A model generated the notes under the pieces. It made no database searches and was not told the DNA's origin. It worked only from the letters and a program-made list of their open reading frames with translations. The position numbers and the translations under genes are program-made. From positions 682,001 through 746,000 of the forward strand of contig JAVTVJ010000550.1 in assembly GCA_034509425.1 (NCBI GenBank): DNA of 64,000 nt, read 5' to 3'. The stretch is from Eopsaltria australis. Lineage: Eukaryota > Chordata > Aves > Passeriformes > Petroicidae. Below are positions 51,830-64,000 of this stretch, piece after piece; position 1 is the stretch's first letter; every line of letters starts with the position of its first letter.

Positions 51830-52150
51830 CAGTATTAAAATGCTGAGCCAGAAGAGAAACAAGGAAATAACATTTCAATTTTCAGCGTGAGAAAGGGGAC
51901 GTTTCAACCTAGCAATATTTATGAGCCGGTAAAAAGCTGTTCATGCCACAGTGGTCATATGTTCCTTAAATGTCAAGTCCCAATCAATAACCTCACTGAA
52001 ATTTGACCCTGTTGGGCACAGTGTAGGAGAATTGGATGCTCTCCGGGCTATTGGTTGAAAGGCAAGAAACAGCAAGCAACTGATGAGAAGCTATCAATAA
52101 AACCTCAGTATTGTTTAGAGTTCAATTTCAAGTAATTGCCAGACATCTGA
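51830..52150. other. Candidate conserved non-coding block
   Basis: Unique, with no long open frame and no repeat. It contains GAAATAACATTTCAATTTTCAG near 51865, CCCAATCAATAACC near 51979 and GAAGCTATCAATAAAACC near 52088. These resemble PBX/MEIS- or HOX-type half sites, but the evidence is weak. Confidence 0.2.
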
Positions 52151-55100
52151 GATTGAGTCTGACAGACATGAAGAGGGCTAATGTTGGTTCCTGGTAATGA
52201 AAAGTAGGTTTCTTGTTCAAAATAGCACAATGGAGCCTAATAGAGAAATGGCTTGCCCCTCGAAAAACAAGTTGCTGTATGAGTGTGGGGATCAGTGAAG
52301 CCCGTGTTTTTATGGATTTGTGCCCTGTGTCCTTACAGCCTTCTCCTGTGGAAACTCCTTTGTCCTTCCCTCTTCCCCTCAGCTGCCCCAGCAGCTCCAG
52401 TTTCTCTTTCATATCCCCTGTTCACTGATTAAAGCAACACATGTCCCCTATTTGTTATTCCAGCATTCACCAAAAATTTCAGGTCAAGGATGTATTTCTC
52501 CTTTTTTTTTTCTTTTATGCCTTCTCCTGCTTCATAATAGAAATTATGCTGGCACAAAATATGCCATGTCAAATGTCTTTCAAATGAATTCTCTGTAAAA
52601 GTGCCAGTTCTCTTCACAAAACTGGGGCTTCCTTGACAACCTAAGTTAGAGCAAAGGTCTAAAGGGTACATTTTGCCTCTCCACCATAGGCAGGTTAAAT
52701 GCACATGGGGAATTATAGTAGCAAGATTGAGAAAGGGTTGTTTGTTAAGCTGCTCTTAACATAATTATCTGTGATCATGTGTTGGAACGCCCTTTTTATA
52801 TTATTTAACACACTCTGCAAAACAATTTGTCACAAGATTCTTCAGTGGTGCATAATTCAGGAAACAAATCCTTAAAAGAAATGTCTTCTCCCCTTCTCAC
52901 ACTGCTAGCTAGGAGCTTGCCAGAACACAAACTTCTGGCAGAAATTGAGCATATAATAGCACTAAAATCATTGAAGGAAATTGCAGTCTTCAGGAGACTT
53001 TCACTTCCCACACATCACTCCACAACAGGTTTTGAGCTGAGTTCTCTTGTGCTTTGACCCCACAGTATTTTGGGAGGAGAGCTCAGAGGCAGTGGCACTA
53101 GCAGGCACATGAGGTTCAGTGTAAGGCTCAATCCCAAGGCTGATTCAGGGCTTAGTGTTCAGACTGCCAAAAAGAGGTGCTGAAACTGCTGAGGCAGTGC
53201 CCTTACTACAGCTACATCCTCACCACCAAGTCAATACTCAGTGACATTTTTTTCAATTTCCTTGGCCAAATCTTCATGCAGACAGCTAATAATGTAAAAT
53301 TAAAGATGCACTTGGGATCTGTTGAGGTGGGGTTTTTTTTCAATTCTGCCCTCTTTGGGAGGATTTTTCTTAGCTTTATTCTATCACTTGCCCTCTGTCC
53401 TGGCTACAAGCTAAGGCTAGACTCTTGCAGAGTGCATTGACTACAGTGAGGGCTTGTGATTTAAAAAGTGCACACTGAGTCTCTGGCAACAAATGGTTCA
53501 TTTGCAGGTGAATTTTCCTGCCTTTTACAGAGTATTCAGGAAACTTTTTTAGAAAGCTTCGCTATGGAACAGGAAACCAAGACTAACTGGACCTACCTGA
53601 TTATTAGTCCCAGCTATAGGGCTGATGCTACAGCTGGCTGATATTGCAGAAATGTGATTTATGTTTCCAAATCATGTCTCTTTCTGCAGGTCTCTGCATA
53701 TGCCTTTCCTCCCACTGCCCGAATTCCTGATCTAGTTTCTCTTCCTCAAAAGTACACAGGCCTCATTTTCAGTTCTTTGGAAAAAATTACTCCTTTGTTT
53801 CCACATCTGTTATGAGACTTTTTATACTTGGATTTTTTTTTTCTTGTTATGGTCAAGACAGTCAATTGTATTAAAAGACAGGGGGCAGGAATCATACCAA
53901 GGGTGAAAATTCAATCTGTACCTTCTCTCTGGCAAACCAAGCTTTACTACTCGAATAGCTAAGCTTTCTTCTTCTTCTCTCTGCTGTGGTCTTGTATGTC
54001 CTGAAGTCAAGCCCAGGTCTAAATGTGAAGATGTGCAAATCTCAGTATAAGTACTGCACAAAATTTCCTTTGAGCTTTCAGCCCAGAAGTTCTGTTAGAT
54101 GTGAGTTCTTAATGAGGTATCCTAGTGATGTCCTAGCGATAACCTTGCAACTGAAGCTGCATAACTGCTTCATTGGCACTGTCATTATATTTCCTTTTGC
54201 CTGTTGGAGTTCACCTCTCCTGATGGGGTCAGGAGTGGGAGATTCTGCTATTGCTCTTGATGTGCTTTTTTTTTTTCTTTTTCACTACTTTCATGAGCTT
54301 GACATTTGGAGATTCTAGTTCTGATCTTTCTTTTGACATGAATGTGGATAGATGTGGTTATTTGCCTGTGGAAATCACTGTGCTAAAATTCATGGTTACT
54401 TTTAAGGTCAACTGACATATCCTGAAATCACACCTGCTTCAAGCTGCTTCCTTCATGAACATGCTGTGCTAAAACATATAAAATTGTGCAGCCTGAAGCC
54501 TTTTAAAATCTTTCTAATAGCAAAGAGTAGCTTGATCAAGGAAAGATTCGTGACGTGAAAATAGCTCCAAATGTGACAGAAAAACTATTTTTCTTTGTGA
54601 AAGATTCTCAGTGCCTATGATTTGCAGGGGAGAACTGGATAGAAAAGGAACCACTCAGTGCCTGCCTCGTAACAACCCAGTGAGGTGCACCCTTGCCTTT
54701 GGGTTCAGGTCACTCTCTGTGCCCTATGTAAGATCAGGAGTCTGCATTACAGTGGGAATTAGCCTAATAGAAATAGAAAGCCCTATCCAGCCAGGAAGTG
54801 CCAGTTCCAGGCCAGGATGTAGCATGTTTCAGAGAGCACTACCTTGCTTCTTGGTGGTGGTATCTGTCTCCACTCTGTACTGACACCATTGATCTCAGTG
54901 GAGGAACAAGCCATGTGAGTATCATTTGCATGTATTTCTTATAAGGATAATCTAAGTTGGATCCACTTGGCTGGTGTGAGCAGAAAGTGAATTTTGCCTT
55001 TTAAATACATATTTGAAAGAAATTCAAGTAATTTGAACACCATGGATCTGAGAAAAAGGTTTCGGTGTCACTCGTCTATAATGCCAAAATTCCCAACGTT

Positions 55101-55802
55101 GGTCACTTCAAGAAGTATTCTGATTTTTTTAAAATGTTTGTTTTTGGATGGAAATCAAGAGGACAAAAATGGGAATCTAGTGGTAATAAGAACAACTTTT
55201 GAACTTCATTAATGGTTTGATTTGCACTCAGTTAAGTCTCAGTCTGAGATCTGAAGACAAGCGTTCTTCATTCTCAGCTCCACAGGGTGTGAGGAAGCCA
55301 TGATACAGTAAGTGTCTCTGTGGTGTATTGTTTAGTGAGGGCTGCCAGTCTTCCTGTGCTTTATATGGCTTGAATAGATGTCATGGGAAAGACAGTGTAA
55401 TTACTTTGCTTTCTTTCTTCATCAAAAATACTTGCAGAAGAGTTCTGGATATAGTCTTCCCCCATAGAATTTTTTGTTTCTTCAGAATAGGGGAATTTTG
55501 ATGTATATTTAAAGCAGAACAGACATTGATCTTTTAGCTATAGGGAAATTTGACCGTGGCAAGGGCAATTCAGCCACTTGAGGCTCTGCTTCCTGGGGTG
55601 TTTTCTAATGGAGTCCTGCAACCTCCTTACCATCATCACACCCTGAACACTTACAGTACTTAAGGGAGTCTGTTCCCAGTTATGTGGTGGTGAGGAATCC
55701 CATCAGCAAAGGTCAAAGCAGACTGGGTGTAAAACAATCACCAAGATAGCAGAGATGGCCTTTTTATTAGTTTTTGCTCAAACTGTGCTTCTTCTCTATT
55801 AC
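52151..55802. other. Unique non-coding sequence, no gene recognised
   Basis: Short open frames on both strands without recognisable products. Several T-runs occur (near 52503, 53332, 53828 and 54268). No repeat family was recognised. Confidence 0.5.
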
Positions 55803-55823
55803 TTTTTTTTTTTTTTTTTACAG
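55803..55823 (+). other. Poly(T) tract followed by ACAG, resembling a 3' splice site
   Basis: Seventeen T residues are followed directly by ACAG, and TTCTTCTCTATTAC precedes the run, so the + strand reads like a strong polypyrimidine tract with a splice acceptor. The sequence to the right closes quickly in two of three frames and shows no known protein, so a coding exon is unlikely. A non-coding RNA exon or a chance T-run remain possible. Confidence 0.15.
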
Positions 55824-58800
55824 AGGGATCTCAAAATGGATGAGTATAAGGAGGACTGAGGGAAAACATCCCTACTTTTCTCTGTTCTAGAAGCAGAGTC
55901 TGTACAACATGCCAGCCTAGCTTTCTGTGGGGAGAGAATGGAAAAAAGAAAGATGTATTGAAGTTTGTCTGTATTCATTTTTCTCCTTCAGGAATGCTTA
56001 TCCCAAACCTTAGAGCCTCTATTTCCATGAAGCTAATCTATCCTGCTAATAGCCATGTGGAGCAACAAATTGCCTTCTTGCCCAAGTGGATAGAATGCAT
56101 TCAATCTAATCACCATCCAGCTAAAGGGGTTCAAATTAATCTTGCCTGGTTGCTTTTTTTATTGCTCACTTCCCCCCAACTCACTGTCCCCAAGAGCACC
56201 CATTCCACCTTGATCCTCTTTTTCTTACATTTAAATGAAATGTTGACAATTTCCCTGAAATTGTGGGAAGATTTTCATGTTTCTTTTCCTCTGGAAATGT
56301 CCAAACTGGTGTTGGGAAACTCCACGAACCAGCCTTTCCTAAAGATGCTCTGACACATTCACTGTGGCATGTTTGACAGAAACTCTGGGAAGGATGACAG
56401 CATCCTAAGACAATTTCCTTTCATTCTCCCATATTCATAAAACTTCCCAGCAGGCACAAAGACCTTCCCAGAGCTTCTGGAATAATAAAGGACACTGGGA
56501 TGAGTCTGCTTATGATGGAAAGTTCATTTCCTAGTTTTACTCCGTCTTCTAATATTCCTGAAAAGAGAGATGAATAAACCTTTGAACTTCCACTGGGGGT
56601 TATCTCCTGTGGGCAGGGCTCTCTTGTTTTAGGAGCAATTCTTCCTATGTGCAGCTGTCCGTGGTGGCCAGCATGAAACACCCATCAGGCCAGCCAGATG
56701 TCTAACAAGGCATTTCACCAACAAAAGCAGAGCCTTGCATCTGTGGCAATTTTCTTTGATCAACAGTTGTTAATCTCATTACTTTAAAGACTTGCCTTCT
56801 TGGGATTGGTGAGTCAGTAATTTCAGTGTACTTTATAATCCAATCTAATAGAAGTCAATTATGAAAAATAAGAAACGAGAAAGGAAGCAAGCTTGCTAGG
56901 TTCATTTCTCTTTGGATTTGTCATGAGGTGATCTTCCAGAGAAGGCAGAGAAATACTTCCTTCCAGCCAGCTTTCAATACAGTTGTAAATACAACTTGGA
57001 TTTTGAAAATTCAGTCTCTGTCAGCTTCCTACCATGTCAGCCTGCATGTGAATCCTGATAAGGTGTCTTTTGGTTTAATTGCTTCATTTTTTTAGATGCT
57101 TCTTTGCTTCAGAGACTTAGAAGTTTAGTTTATAATAGGACCTTAATTGGTCAGATGTACAAAAAGAATATATTTAAGTAATATCTTTGCTCTTTTAAAA
57201 AATCTTTCTTAAACTCCATAGGATTTACAGAAAATAAAGTTGCATTTTGACAACATATAACTATCTAGCTGCATAGGAAGTCGACCATACTATAGCACTG
57301 GTGACTGTCCTTGAATAATTTGGTTTTCAGTAAGTCTCCATTTTATTTACTTGTCTCCATGAGGGCACTTGCATGTAGAAATGGGAGGAAGAGTATGTAC
57401 CATTTCTTCCTTTTACTTGCAACTTGGAATTAAGTAAATCTCACAAATGTGTGTTTTCTCCAAATCAGATCCTGAATGTTTCATTAATTCTGTAAGACTT
57501 TTTGTGGCCTTTTCTTCCTTGAGGAATTGCTGAACACAGTGCTCTGATAAAAAGGTTTATGTTTAACACTGGGGCTATTTGTAGAAAGACACATAGTGTG
57601 GGATCCCTGATCATATATCATAGCTTCAGAATGTCATTAAACTCAACCTTTTTGTAGTGCACTGTTGTGAACATTTATGATCAGGTTGTAACAAGAGAAG
57701 GGAGATAATGTTAATGAAGCTGAAGGTATTTAGGATGGTGCTGTCTACTTAGACATGGTGCAGAAGAGAATTTACTTCCAAAAGGAGACTGAACACAGAG
57801 CAGATTCAATGCCTAACCTTCAGCTAAGGTGCAGGGTTGGGGTAGAGAGGAGCTGAAAAAGGAGAAAGCAAATTGTGGAAGCAGATAAGCCCTAACCTAG
57901 TCTCAGTGCAGCTTTCATTCTTGATGTAAATTTAACATCACAACATGCTGAGGATCTTACTGTATTATCACAGCAGTATTCACATTTGCAACTTCACAAC
58001 TTTCATATATGTAACCTGGATATTAGTGTAGTATTTTAAACATACTGTACATACTGTAAAAATATTACATAGTACTGTCCACTGTTAAACTGCTGGCCTA
58101 CACATCAAGAAACATCCAGCCTTCAGCTGCAAGTGGAATCACAGCAGGACACTATTTTGGGAGAAAGCTCCTACCCTCAGTGCTTGAATGGTATAGGTAT
58201 ACTCTTACTTGCTCTGAAATCTTGTTGGATGAGGCAGTTTTAATGTTATTTATTATCCTAGAAGTTGTCAAGCTGCAAATCAATGCACCTCCTGAGAAAC
58301 AGTTAGAGAAACAACCCTTTTGTTAAACCACAACAGTTTTTTCCATGGCTATCATTGATGGATTTTTTTTTTTTGAATAGCAAAGACTAGCTGCTCCTGA
58401 GCTCCAGCACTTTAGTTTTACTGAATTGTAGTTTGATGTGATAGTATGAACTACTGTGAACATAAGAAACTTGGACACACAGCTGCGAGGCAACATTCAA
58501 ATTAGATTCAGTCAGAATTATTACAAACACAGAAAATGATTTTATATTTGTTGCAAAAAATTGTAGTAGAACTGTGATGACTTTTAAGCTAAGAGAGAAT
58601 TTTTTTTTTCTTCACAAGAATGTAGTTCCAATGTCATTTAATTCACCTACTAGCAGATTAAAAGAAAATTCAGCATTCAGAGGGAGGAAAGATGCACTCT
58701 TAGCATGCTTCTAGCACACTAACATTAGTAACGTCCCTCTCTTGGACTTCAGCTTCCATATCCCGGTGCGCTGCTGAGGAACTATTAGGAATGATGGTGC

Positions 58801-60859
58801 ACGTCACCAATGAGATGTGCTCATTGGCTTAATTCAGTAAATGAATGTGTTTTCATTCAGATGAAGAGGAGGCATAGCAAGGTTAAGGACCTTTTTTTTG
58901 GAATTATTTTATTAAATCCCATTGGTTGCTCTGACTTCTACCCTGTAAACTGCAGCTCACCTGCCTGTCAGTTGCCTCTGATCCAGGCTCATTTGAACTG
59001 AGTATACAGAACTGTAATTCCTACCACTGTCTATGTCATATGGACATGCCGGTCACATCTCAACCTTTCTAGGAAATATTAAATATTGCAAACCAAGAGA
59101 TTATGGATGCTTTCTTTAGAGGGATATCTTCTTTTCTTATGCCTTCTTCAGTGAAAAACAAATACACAGATAACTGGCCTGTATTGCCCTTATAATCAAA
59201 TATAGACATTATGTCGATCTGGTATTTATTTGGTTTTACTATTTGGAGTTGTGGGGGTTTTTTGTTTTGTTAAATGTTTCTAAGACTAGTTTGGGGCAGA
59301 GTTTGTTGTATTGGCCTGTGCATGCAATGAAGGAGAAAATACAGCTGGTATAGGGACTAAAACTTGGTGTCATTAACTTGCCTCTCCTGAAATTAAGGCA
59401 GATTCCCAAACTGTGGTTTGTCAGCATCTGTTGAGGTTTGCTGTTGGTAACGAGTGCTGCCAGTGAGAGTGTCACCCACAGAAACCCAGCTCAAATTCTG
59501 TCAGGTACAAACACTCTGGCCCTTAAAAGTGAATATGGTGAATTTCCACTCTGGCTGCTCAGTCTCTATCTCACCCCACCTTCCCAGCTCTGGAAAGTAG
59601 ACTCATTCCTGTGTAATATAGGGATATCGTAGCTTATATGACAGGGCCAACATTTTGAATGCAAAGATATACAAGCATTTTCTTCCAGGGCCTCATGGGT
59701 CTAGCAGAAAGGATGTTAAGAGCTACATGTTGTGGTCATGGCAGCACCTACTATCATGAGTGTGCCCCCATTATATATGACTTCTTGATGGTGTCTAGGA
59801 AGCTTTATTTAAATAAAAGATGAAAAGTTCAAGCTCTTGCTTAAAAAGAAAAACGAAAAATAAATTACTGTCTGTAAGCTCAATGAGCCACATTTTTGAC
59901 TTACTAGCAATGAATTAACTGCTAACCAAATGGGTTGACACAATCAGAATGTAAATTGTAGGGAGGGGAAAGAAGAAGGGGAATAACTTAAAGAACTTTA
60001 ATTGTTCACAGTAGGGTAAACTCTTACCCTACGGCACACTGAAAATAACCCCTTACAAAGTCTTCTTGTAGTAGTCAGTGGGGGTACCAGATTAGCACTT
60101 GAGTTTGGACCAGTCAGGCATTTCTGCAATAAATCTCCTGACTTCCCCCACACCATGCTTTGGCTCCTACTGTGGAGTAGTCTTGGAATGCACAAACTGG
60201 ATTCCATTTGGATGAAGCTCAATTGTAGTATATGCTCCAGCAGTACACTTAGTGTGATCCAACTGTCCACAGTATTCATACTAGCTTAAATTAAACCCCA
60301 CAGAAAGACATATAGTACAGATACAGAATGCTCAGCACCCTTAATTCCTCTCTATAGATGCTCTTCTGGCTACAAAACTTGCTACTGAACAGCCAAAGTG
60401 CTTCTTACCACCCTTTCTCTGTTTTCACTCTTCTCGCACTGCTCCTCAGGCTCAGGAAGTTCAGCTGAACTGAGGTATCTGAAAGGTGTTCCAGCTAAGG
60501 GGAACACAGCCTGAGCTAGTCCCTACAAATGTGCACACAGGAGTTGCTGCATAATGCATCCGTGATAATCAGAGAGAGCTTAAAATTAGAAGGTGCTAAA
60601 ATGGAGAGCTGAATTGCCATCAAAAGACCACAAATGTGTGAGGGGTTAAATCTGATGACATTTTTGTGCTTAATCTTTGCAGACTGGGTTGTCCAGGCTC
60701 ACAGCAATCTTGAAACATAGTTTCCTGAGAAGAAAATAAAGGTCAGAGCACACATCATGTCTCTGACTACGGCAGGCAGAAGAAAAAGAATAAGGAGTAT
60801 ACACAGTAGTTGTAGGTTCAGAAAATCTGAGACTCCTCCTGACCTGTAAATTGCATCTA
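55824..60859. other. Unique non-coding sequence, no gene recognised
   Basis: Five kilobases with short open frames only. The longest is 131 codons at 55958-56353 on +, with no recognisable domain. Poly(T) runs lie near 58363-58374 and 58600-58609. The interval from about 56700 to 58800 has almost no open frames. No exon, RNA gene or repeat family was recognised. Confidence 0.5.
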
Positions 60860-62765
60860 CATTATCAGGTTTAACCCATCATGGACCTTTCTTCCATTAA
60901 TTTGTATAATTTCTTTTTGAACTCATTTATGGTTTTGGCCTTGCAAGCATCCTGGGTAATGTGTTCCACAATTTCATTATGCAGTGTGTAAAAAAGTACT
61001 TCCTTTTGCTTTAAGCCTGTTGCCTGATAATTTCATTAGGTATCTTTACTTCTTATAATAAAAGAAAGAGGGAATTGTCTACCTTTTCCAAGTAATCCTG
61101 CATTTTATAGACCTCTATTATAGCCTTTTCCAACCACCTTTCTTCTGCTTCGAACAAGAAAATCCTATGCAATGAAAAAAACCCAAAATCCCAAACAAGA
61201 AACAACCCAACCACTCTGCATCTACATTAGCATTTTTACTCAAAGTGAGATCTGAAGCAACTACTTTAATGTACTGTACATTGCTTGGTTGCTGCTGGCT
61301 GTGCCAGACTAGAAGCTCTGCTCCAGGGTTTCTGTAAACATGCTCCAAGTCCTACCAGAAACAGAAGGGTCCAAGCCACCACTGATTCTGCAGTCAACTT
61401 TGGTCCTCATGTATGGGAAGGACATTCAACCCAGGTGATTGAACTATATCTGGCCTGAAATGATTTCCCTTCAGAAGCAGAGCTCTCAACAGCAATAGCT
61501 TTGATCTGTCAGTCCACCCTTCAGCACCCAATTACCTTCTAACATAAAAGTGACCTTATTCTTCTTGTATGGAAGCTTTATCTAAACTTCAGTCATCCCA
61601 GCTGCCTGCTCTGCACTTTGTCTCAGTCTAGTCTTCATGGTGGTGGGTGCAACACAAAATATTTATACAATTTATACAATACATTTATTGATGCTTTCTC
61701 TTTTTTTGCCCTTGATTTCTTTCCTACTAATTGCCAACAGTTTATATACTGTTTTAGGAGATGATGGGCACTGAAGGGATGTGTTCAGAGCCTTGTCCAC
61801 ATGATACAATATGTCTTTCCTGAGAGGCTCGAGTTCAGCCAGAACACACTGTGTGTATGTGTGCACACATAGACGCTGTTTTCTTTGTGCATGGTATGTC
61901 ACAACTGTCAGAATAAAATTTACTTTGCCCTGTTATTTTCCAGTCACTCAATATAATGAGGTATTTCTGAACTCTTTGCAAATTGCAAAAATTGCATTTT
62001 TGCTGCCTTGAATTATTTAGTAACATCAACATACTTCATTATTTACCGAGGCTTTCATCCTATTTTGTGAATATCATTTCAGTACACATCACTGTGTGAT
62101 TCCACTAGACTTCCCTCCACTGTGAGAACTGGTCATATACTTCTCTGCTTCCTGTCTTTTACCAAATCACCACCCCTCATGAGAATCTTATCTTTTGATG
62201 TAAAACTTCATAAAAAAAACTTTTGGATATGCAAGTAAACTTTATCAATGACATTGTCCTTTTCTATCTGTTTACCCTTTGAAGACCTTAATAAATTTTC
62301 CTTCCCAAAAAGCTTTGTTGGCCATACCATAACAAATTTATCTACATGTAAACTGACTACTTTCTTATTCACGGTGGGTATCTTGGACAATTCACCTCTA
62401 GTTTTCTGGACCAGCTGCCCTACAGAGCCTTTTTATAAACAGTGGCATCACTTCTGTCCCTTTTTGTACCTCTGATATAGAGATCAGTTTTTTATGTTTG
62501 GCTTTCTTCAGAATTTTGGGTAATGCCACATGAATGTTGGAATTCACTGTTAATTTTGATGATGTATTTTAAAACCTCTTCTATTGACCTTTTGATATTA
62601 AACAGTTGCTCAGACTCATTCCTTCAATTTTCATTGTGGAAATTCCTGAAGTTTTCCTGTAATGAAATCTGATACAGAAATTAATTTGGGTTCTTGCAAT
62701 TCTGGCTAAAGCCCCCTAGATTTTGATTCACCAAACTGCCTTAGATTTTTATTAATAAAAAAGCC
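60860..62765 (-). mobile_element. Ancient CR1-superfamily LINE relic, most of the reverse transcriptase to ORF2 C-terminus
   Basis: Reading 62765 down to 60860, segments of CR1 ORF2 appear in the right order. The stretch before the palm domain lies at about 62500-62765. A segment EVMPLFIKR at about 62420-62460 corresponds to the family's VTPIFKKGS. DNVIDKVYLHIQKFF at 62211-62255 corresponds to motif A, DPVDIVYLDFQKAFD. The next palm stretch continues to about 61940. VDKALNTSLQC to EIKGK at 61705-61800 corresponds to the family's VDSSLKTSTQC segment. The C-terminal stretch with KAKTINEFKKKLYKLMEE ends at a TAA at 60871-60873. The catalytic aspartate of motif A is replaced by histidine, and the frame is broken repeatedly, so it is inactive. 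The endonuclease and 5' part are missing. Between about 61130 and 61680 the spacing is roughly 0.3 kb longer than expected, suggesting an insertion. Confidence 0.85.
61662..61680. repeat. Two-copy 9-bp tandem duplication
   Basis: TTTATACAA occurs twice in direct succession, inside the stretch of the old CR1 relic that shows no clear family resemblance. Confidence 0.85.
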
Positions 62766-64000
62766 TTATATCCCCACTAAAGTGTTAGGGATCATCAGGA
62801 GTTAAAGAAGTTGCAGAGGGAAGAGCCCTGTTAGTTCAATTGTTTATTCTCCTTGTCTGCTCTGAGATCACTGTGGGGACTACACCAGATAAAGTTATCT
62901 GTGGAAACTGGGCACTCTCTTATCTCTCATACGCCCATCAGTGAAATACCAAGATATCTGGGAGACATTTAAAAGTAGAGATAAGTTAATATTTTTTTCT
63001 GCCTTTTACTTCTTTTGCCATTTCCTTTATAGAAATCTTATTGGAACTTTTCTTACTGACAGTGTATGTGAATAATTTTTTAAAAATCAGTGTTTTTATA
63101 CCCAGTCAAGACAGATTAATTGACTTTTCTGATTCCTCTGCATAAGACCATGGCTATCTACTCACAGGACTCTCAAGACTTTCGTTTTCAACTTCCTTCA
63201 ACTGTTCTGGGCTGTGACTTCTCATGCTGTAGATCTTTAATCATGAATTACCAGGCAGCTGGAACAGCAGGAGGAGGAAAGTTCATACCTACCCTGTGCT
63301 CCAGTTAGTCACTGTGAGAAGTGCACAGGAGCTCTGCTGTTTCTGTCTAATGCTGGCAGAGAAATTACCAGCAGCTTATCACCCCAGCAAGTTTCAAGGT
63401 AAGCTTAGCAGCTAAGTGTTGATACTGGAATATTTGTCATCAGCACTCAGGGGAACTATTCACACCTCGGATTTGTATAAACTTTACATCTTAATGTGAA
63501 AAACCATATGCATCCAACACATGTAAAGCTGCATTTGAATTCAAATGAGATTAAGAAGTGGTTCCCTGACAGTCTTGCTTTTAGAAGTCTGTACTAATGC
63601 CTTGCTGATGATTTTTTTTCTGGTCCCTAGTGATACTGAATGCCATTTACTGTGAACTGCTGAACTTGCAATGACAAAAGCAAGAACAAACCTTGGTTGC
63701 AATGGGAAGGGCTAGTTCTGGCTATTGTGAATTGCTATTCCCATATATTTTTGCCATTGTTGTTTCTTAGGGCTAAGTCCAACACACGGCCCTTTGTGGT
63801 ACTGATATGAATCAAAAGAGACACATGTAAGTGGGAGATGACAATAACTGGAGAACCTTGATGACTAAGGAGCTGCTAGTTCAGGGACTCCCAAATAACA
63901 ACCCAGCCATCTGGCCAGCCATTTGGCTACCTGCTGTGAAGGCTCTGCATTTAAAAATTGTGTTATCAACTTTACAATAAAGAAACAACCACTTGAGCAT
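62766..64000. other. Unique non-coding sequence, no gene recognised
   Basis: Short open frames only, one 62-codon frame at 63120-63308 on + being the longest. No exon, RNA gene or repeat family was recognised up to the window end. Confidence 0.5.

Noticed and set aside
55958..56353. 131-codon + frame just downstream of the splice-like site at 55823
   Set aside because: No domain, ordinary composition, and no donor or acceptor arrangement linking it to the T-tract.
1..64000. CRISPR arrays, operons, tRNA/rRNA genes, known microRNA hairpins and endogenous retroviruses
   Set aside because: No regularly spaced repeats, prokaryotic gene packing, tRNA box motifs or familiar microRNA seeds were found by eye, and no retroviral protein words were seen.

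Overview
This 64 kb window looks like vertebrate nuclear DNA, most likely from a bird. It is AT-rich, has few CpG dinucleotides, and carries many homopolymer runs and degenerate microsatellites. The only dispersed repeats I can name are CR1-superfamily LINE fragments. The first copy ends in the octamer-type 3' terminus (ATTCTRTG repeats) typical of avian CR1. The low repeat density and absence of recognisable SINEs also fit a bird. A crocodilian or turtle cannot be formally excluded from sequence alone.

I found no protein-coding gene, coding exon, RNA gene, CRISPR array or operon-like structure. Almost all open frames are under 130 codons, overlap frames on the other strand, and resemble no family I know. 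The window therefore reads as a gene desert or the inside of a very large intron.

Layout: (1) 1-5.9 kb is unique DNA with a fairly young, 5'-truncated, minus-strand CR1 copy at 1306-1885. (2) 5.9-22.6 kb is unique DNA with a strong G-quadruplex motif near 5.97 kb and three AT-rich blocks (about 9.5, 11.2 and 16.5 kb) that look like conserved non-coding/enhancer sequence. (3) 22.6-22.93 kb is an ancient CR1 reverse-transcriptase fragment. (4) 23-31 kb is unique DNA with another AT-rich enhancer-like block at 24.0 kb, a 35-T run at 25.25 kb, and a 134-codon open frame at 28.85 kb that stops just before a G-run. (5) A small CR1 3' tail lies at 31.08 kb. (6) 31.2-60.8 kb is unique DNA with further candidate conserved blocks (about 38.2, 38.9, 43.5, 45.6 and 51.9 kb), a GC-rich patch with more CpG than its surroundings at 42.96-43.33 kb, and an AT-rich low-complexity block near 50.5 kb. 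(7) 60.86-62.77 kb is the main find: a nearly 2 kb ancient CR1 ORF2 relic whose palm, thumb-side and C-terminal segments can be followed in order. About 0.3 kb of extra sequence appears to interrupt it.

I see no evidence for a new multi-gene biological system. The useful content is a layered record of CR1 activity (old relics beside younger 3' tails) plus several unexplained AT-rich blocks that may be regulatory. Their identification as conserved elements is inference from base composition and motif content and needs alignment to other genomes.
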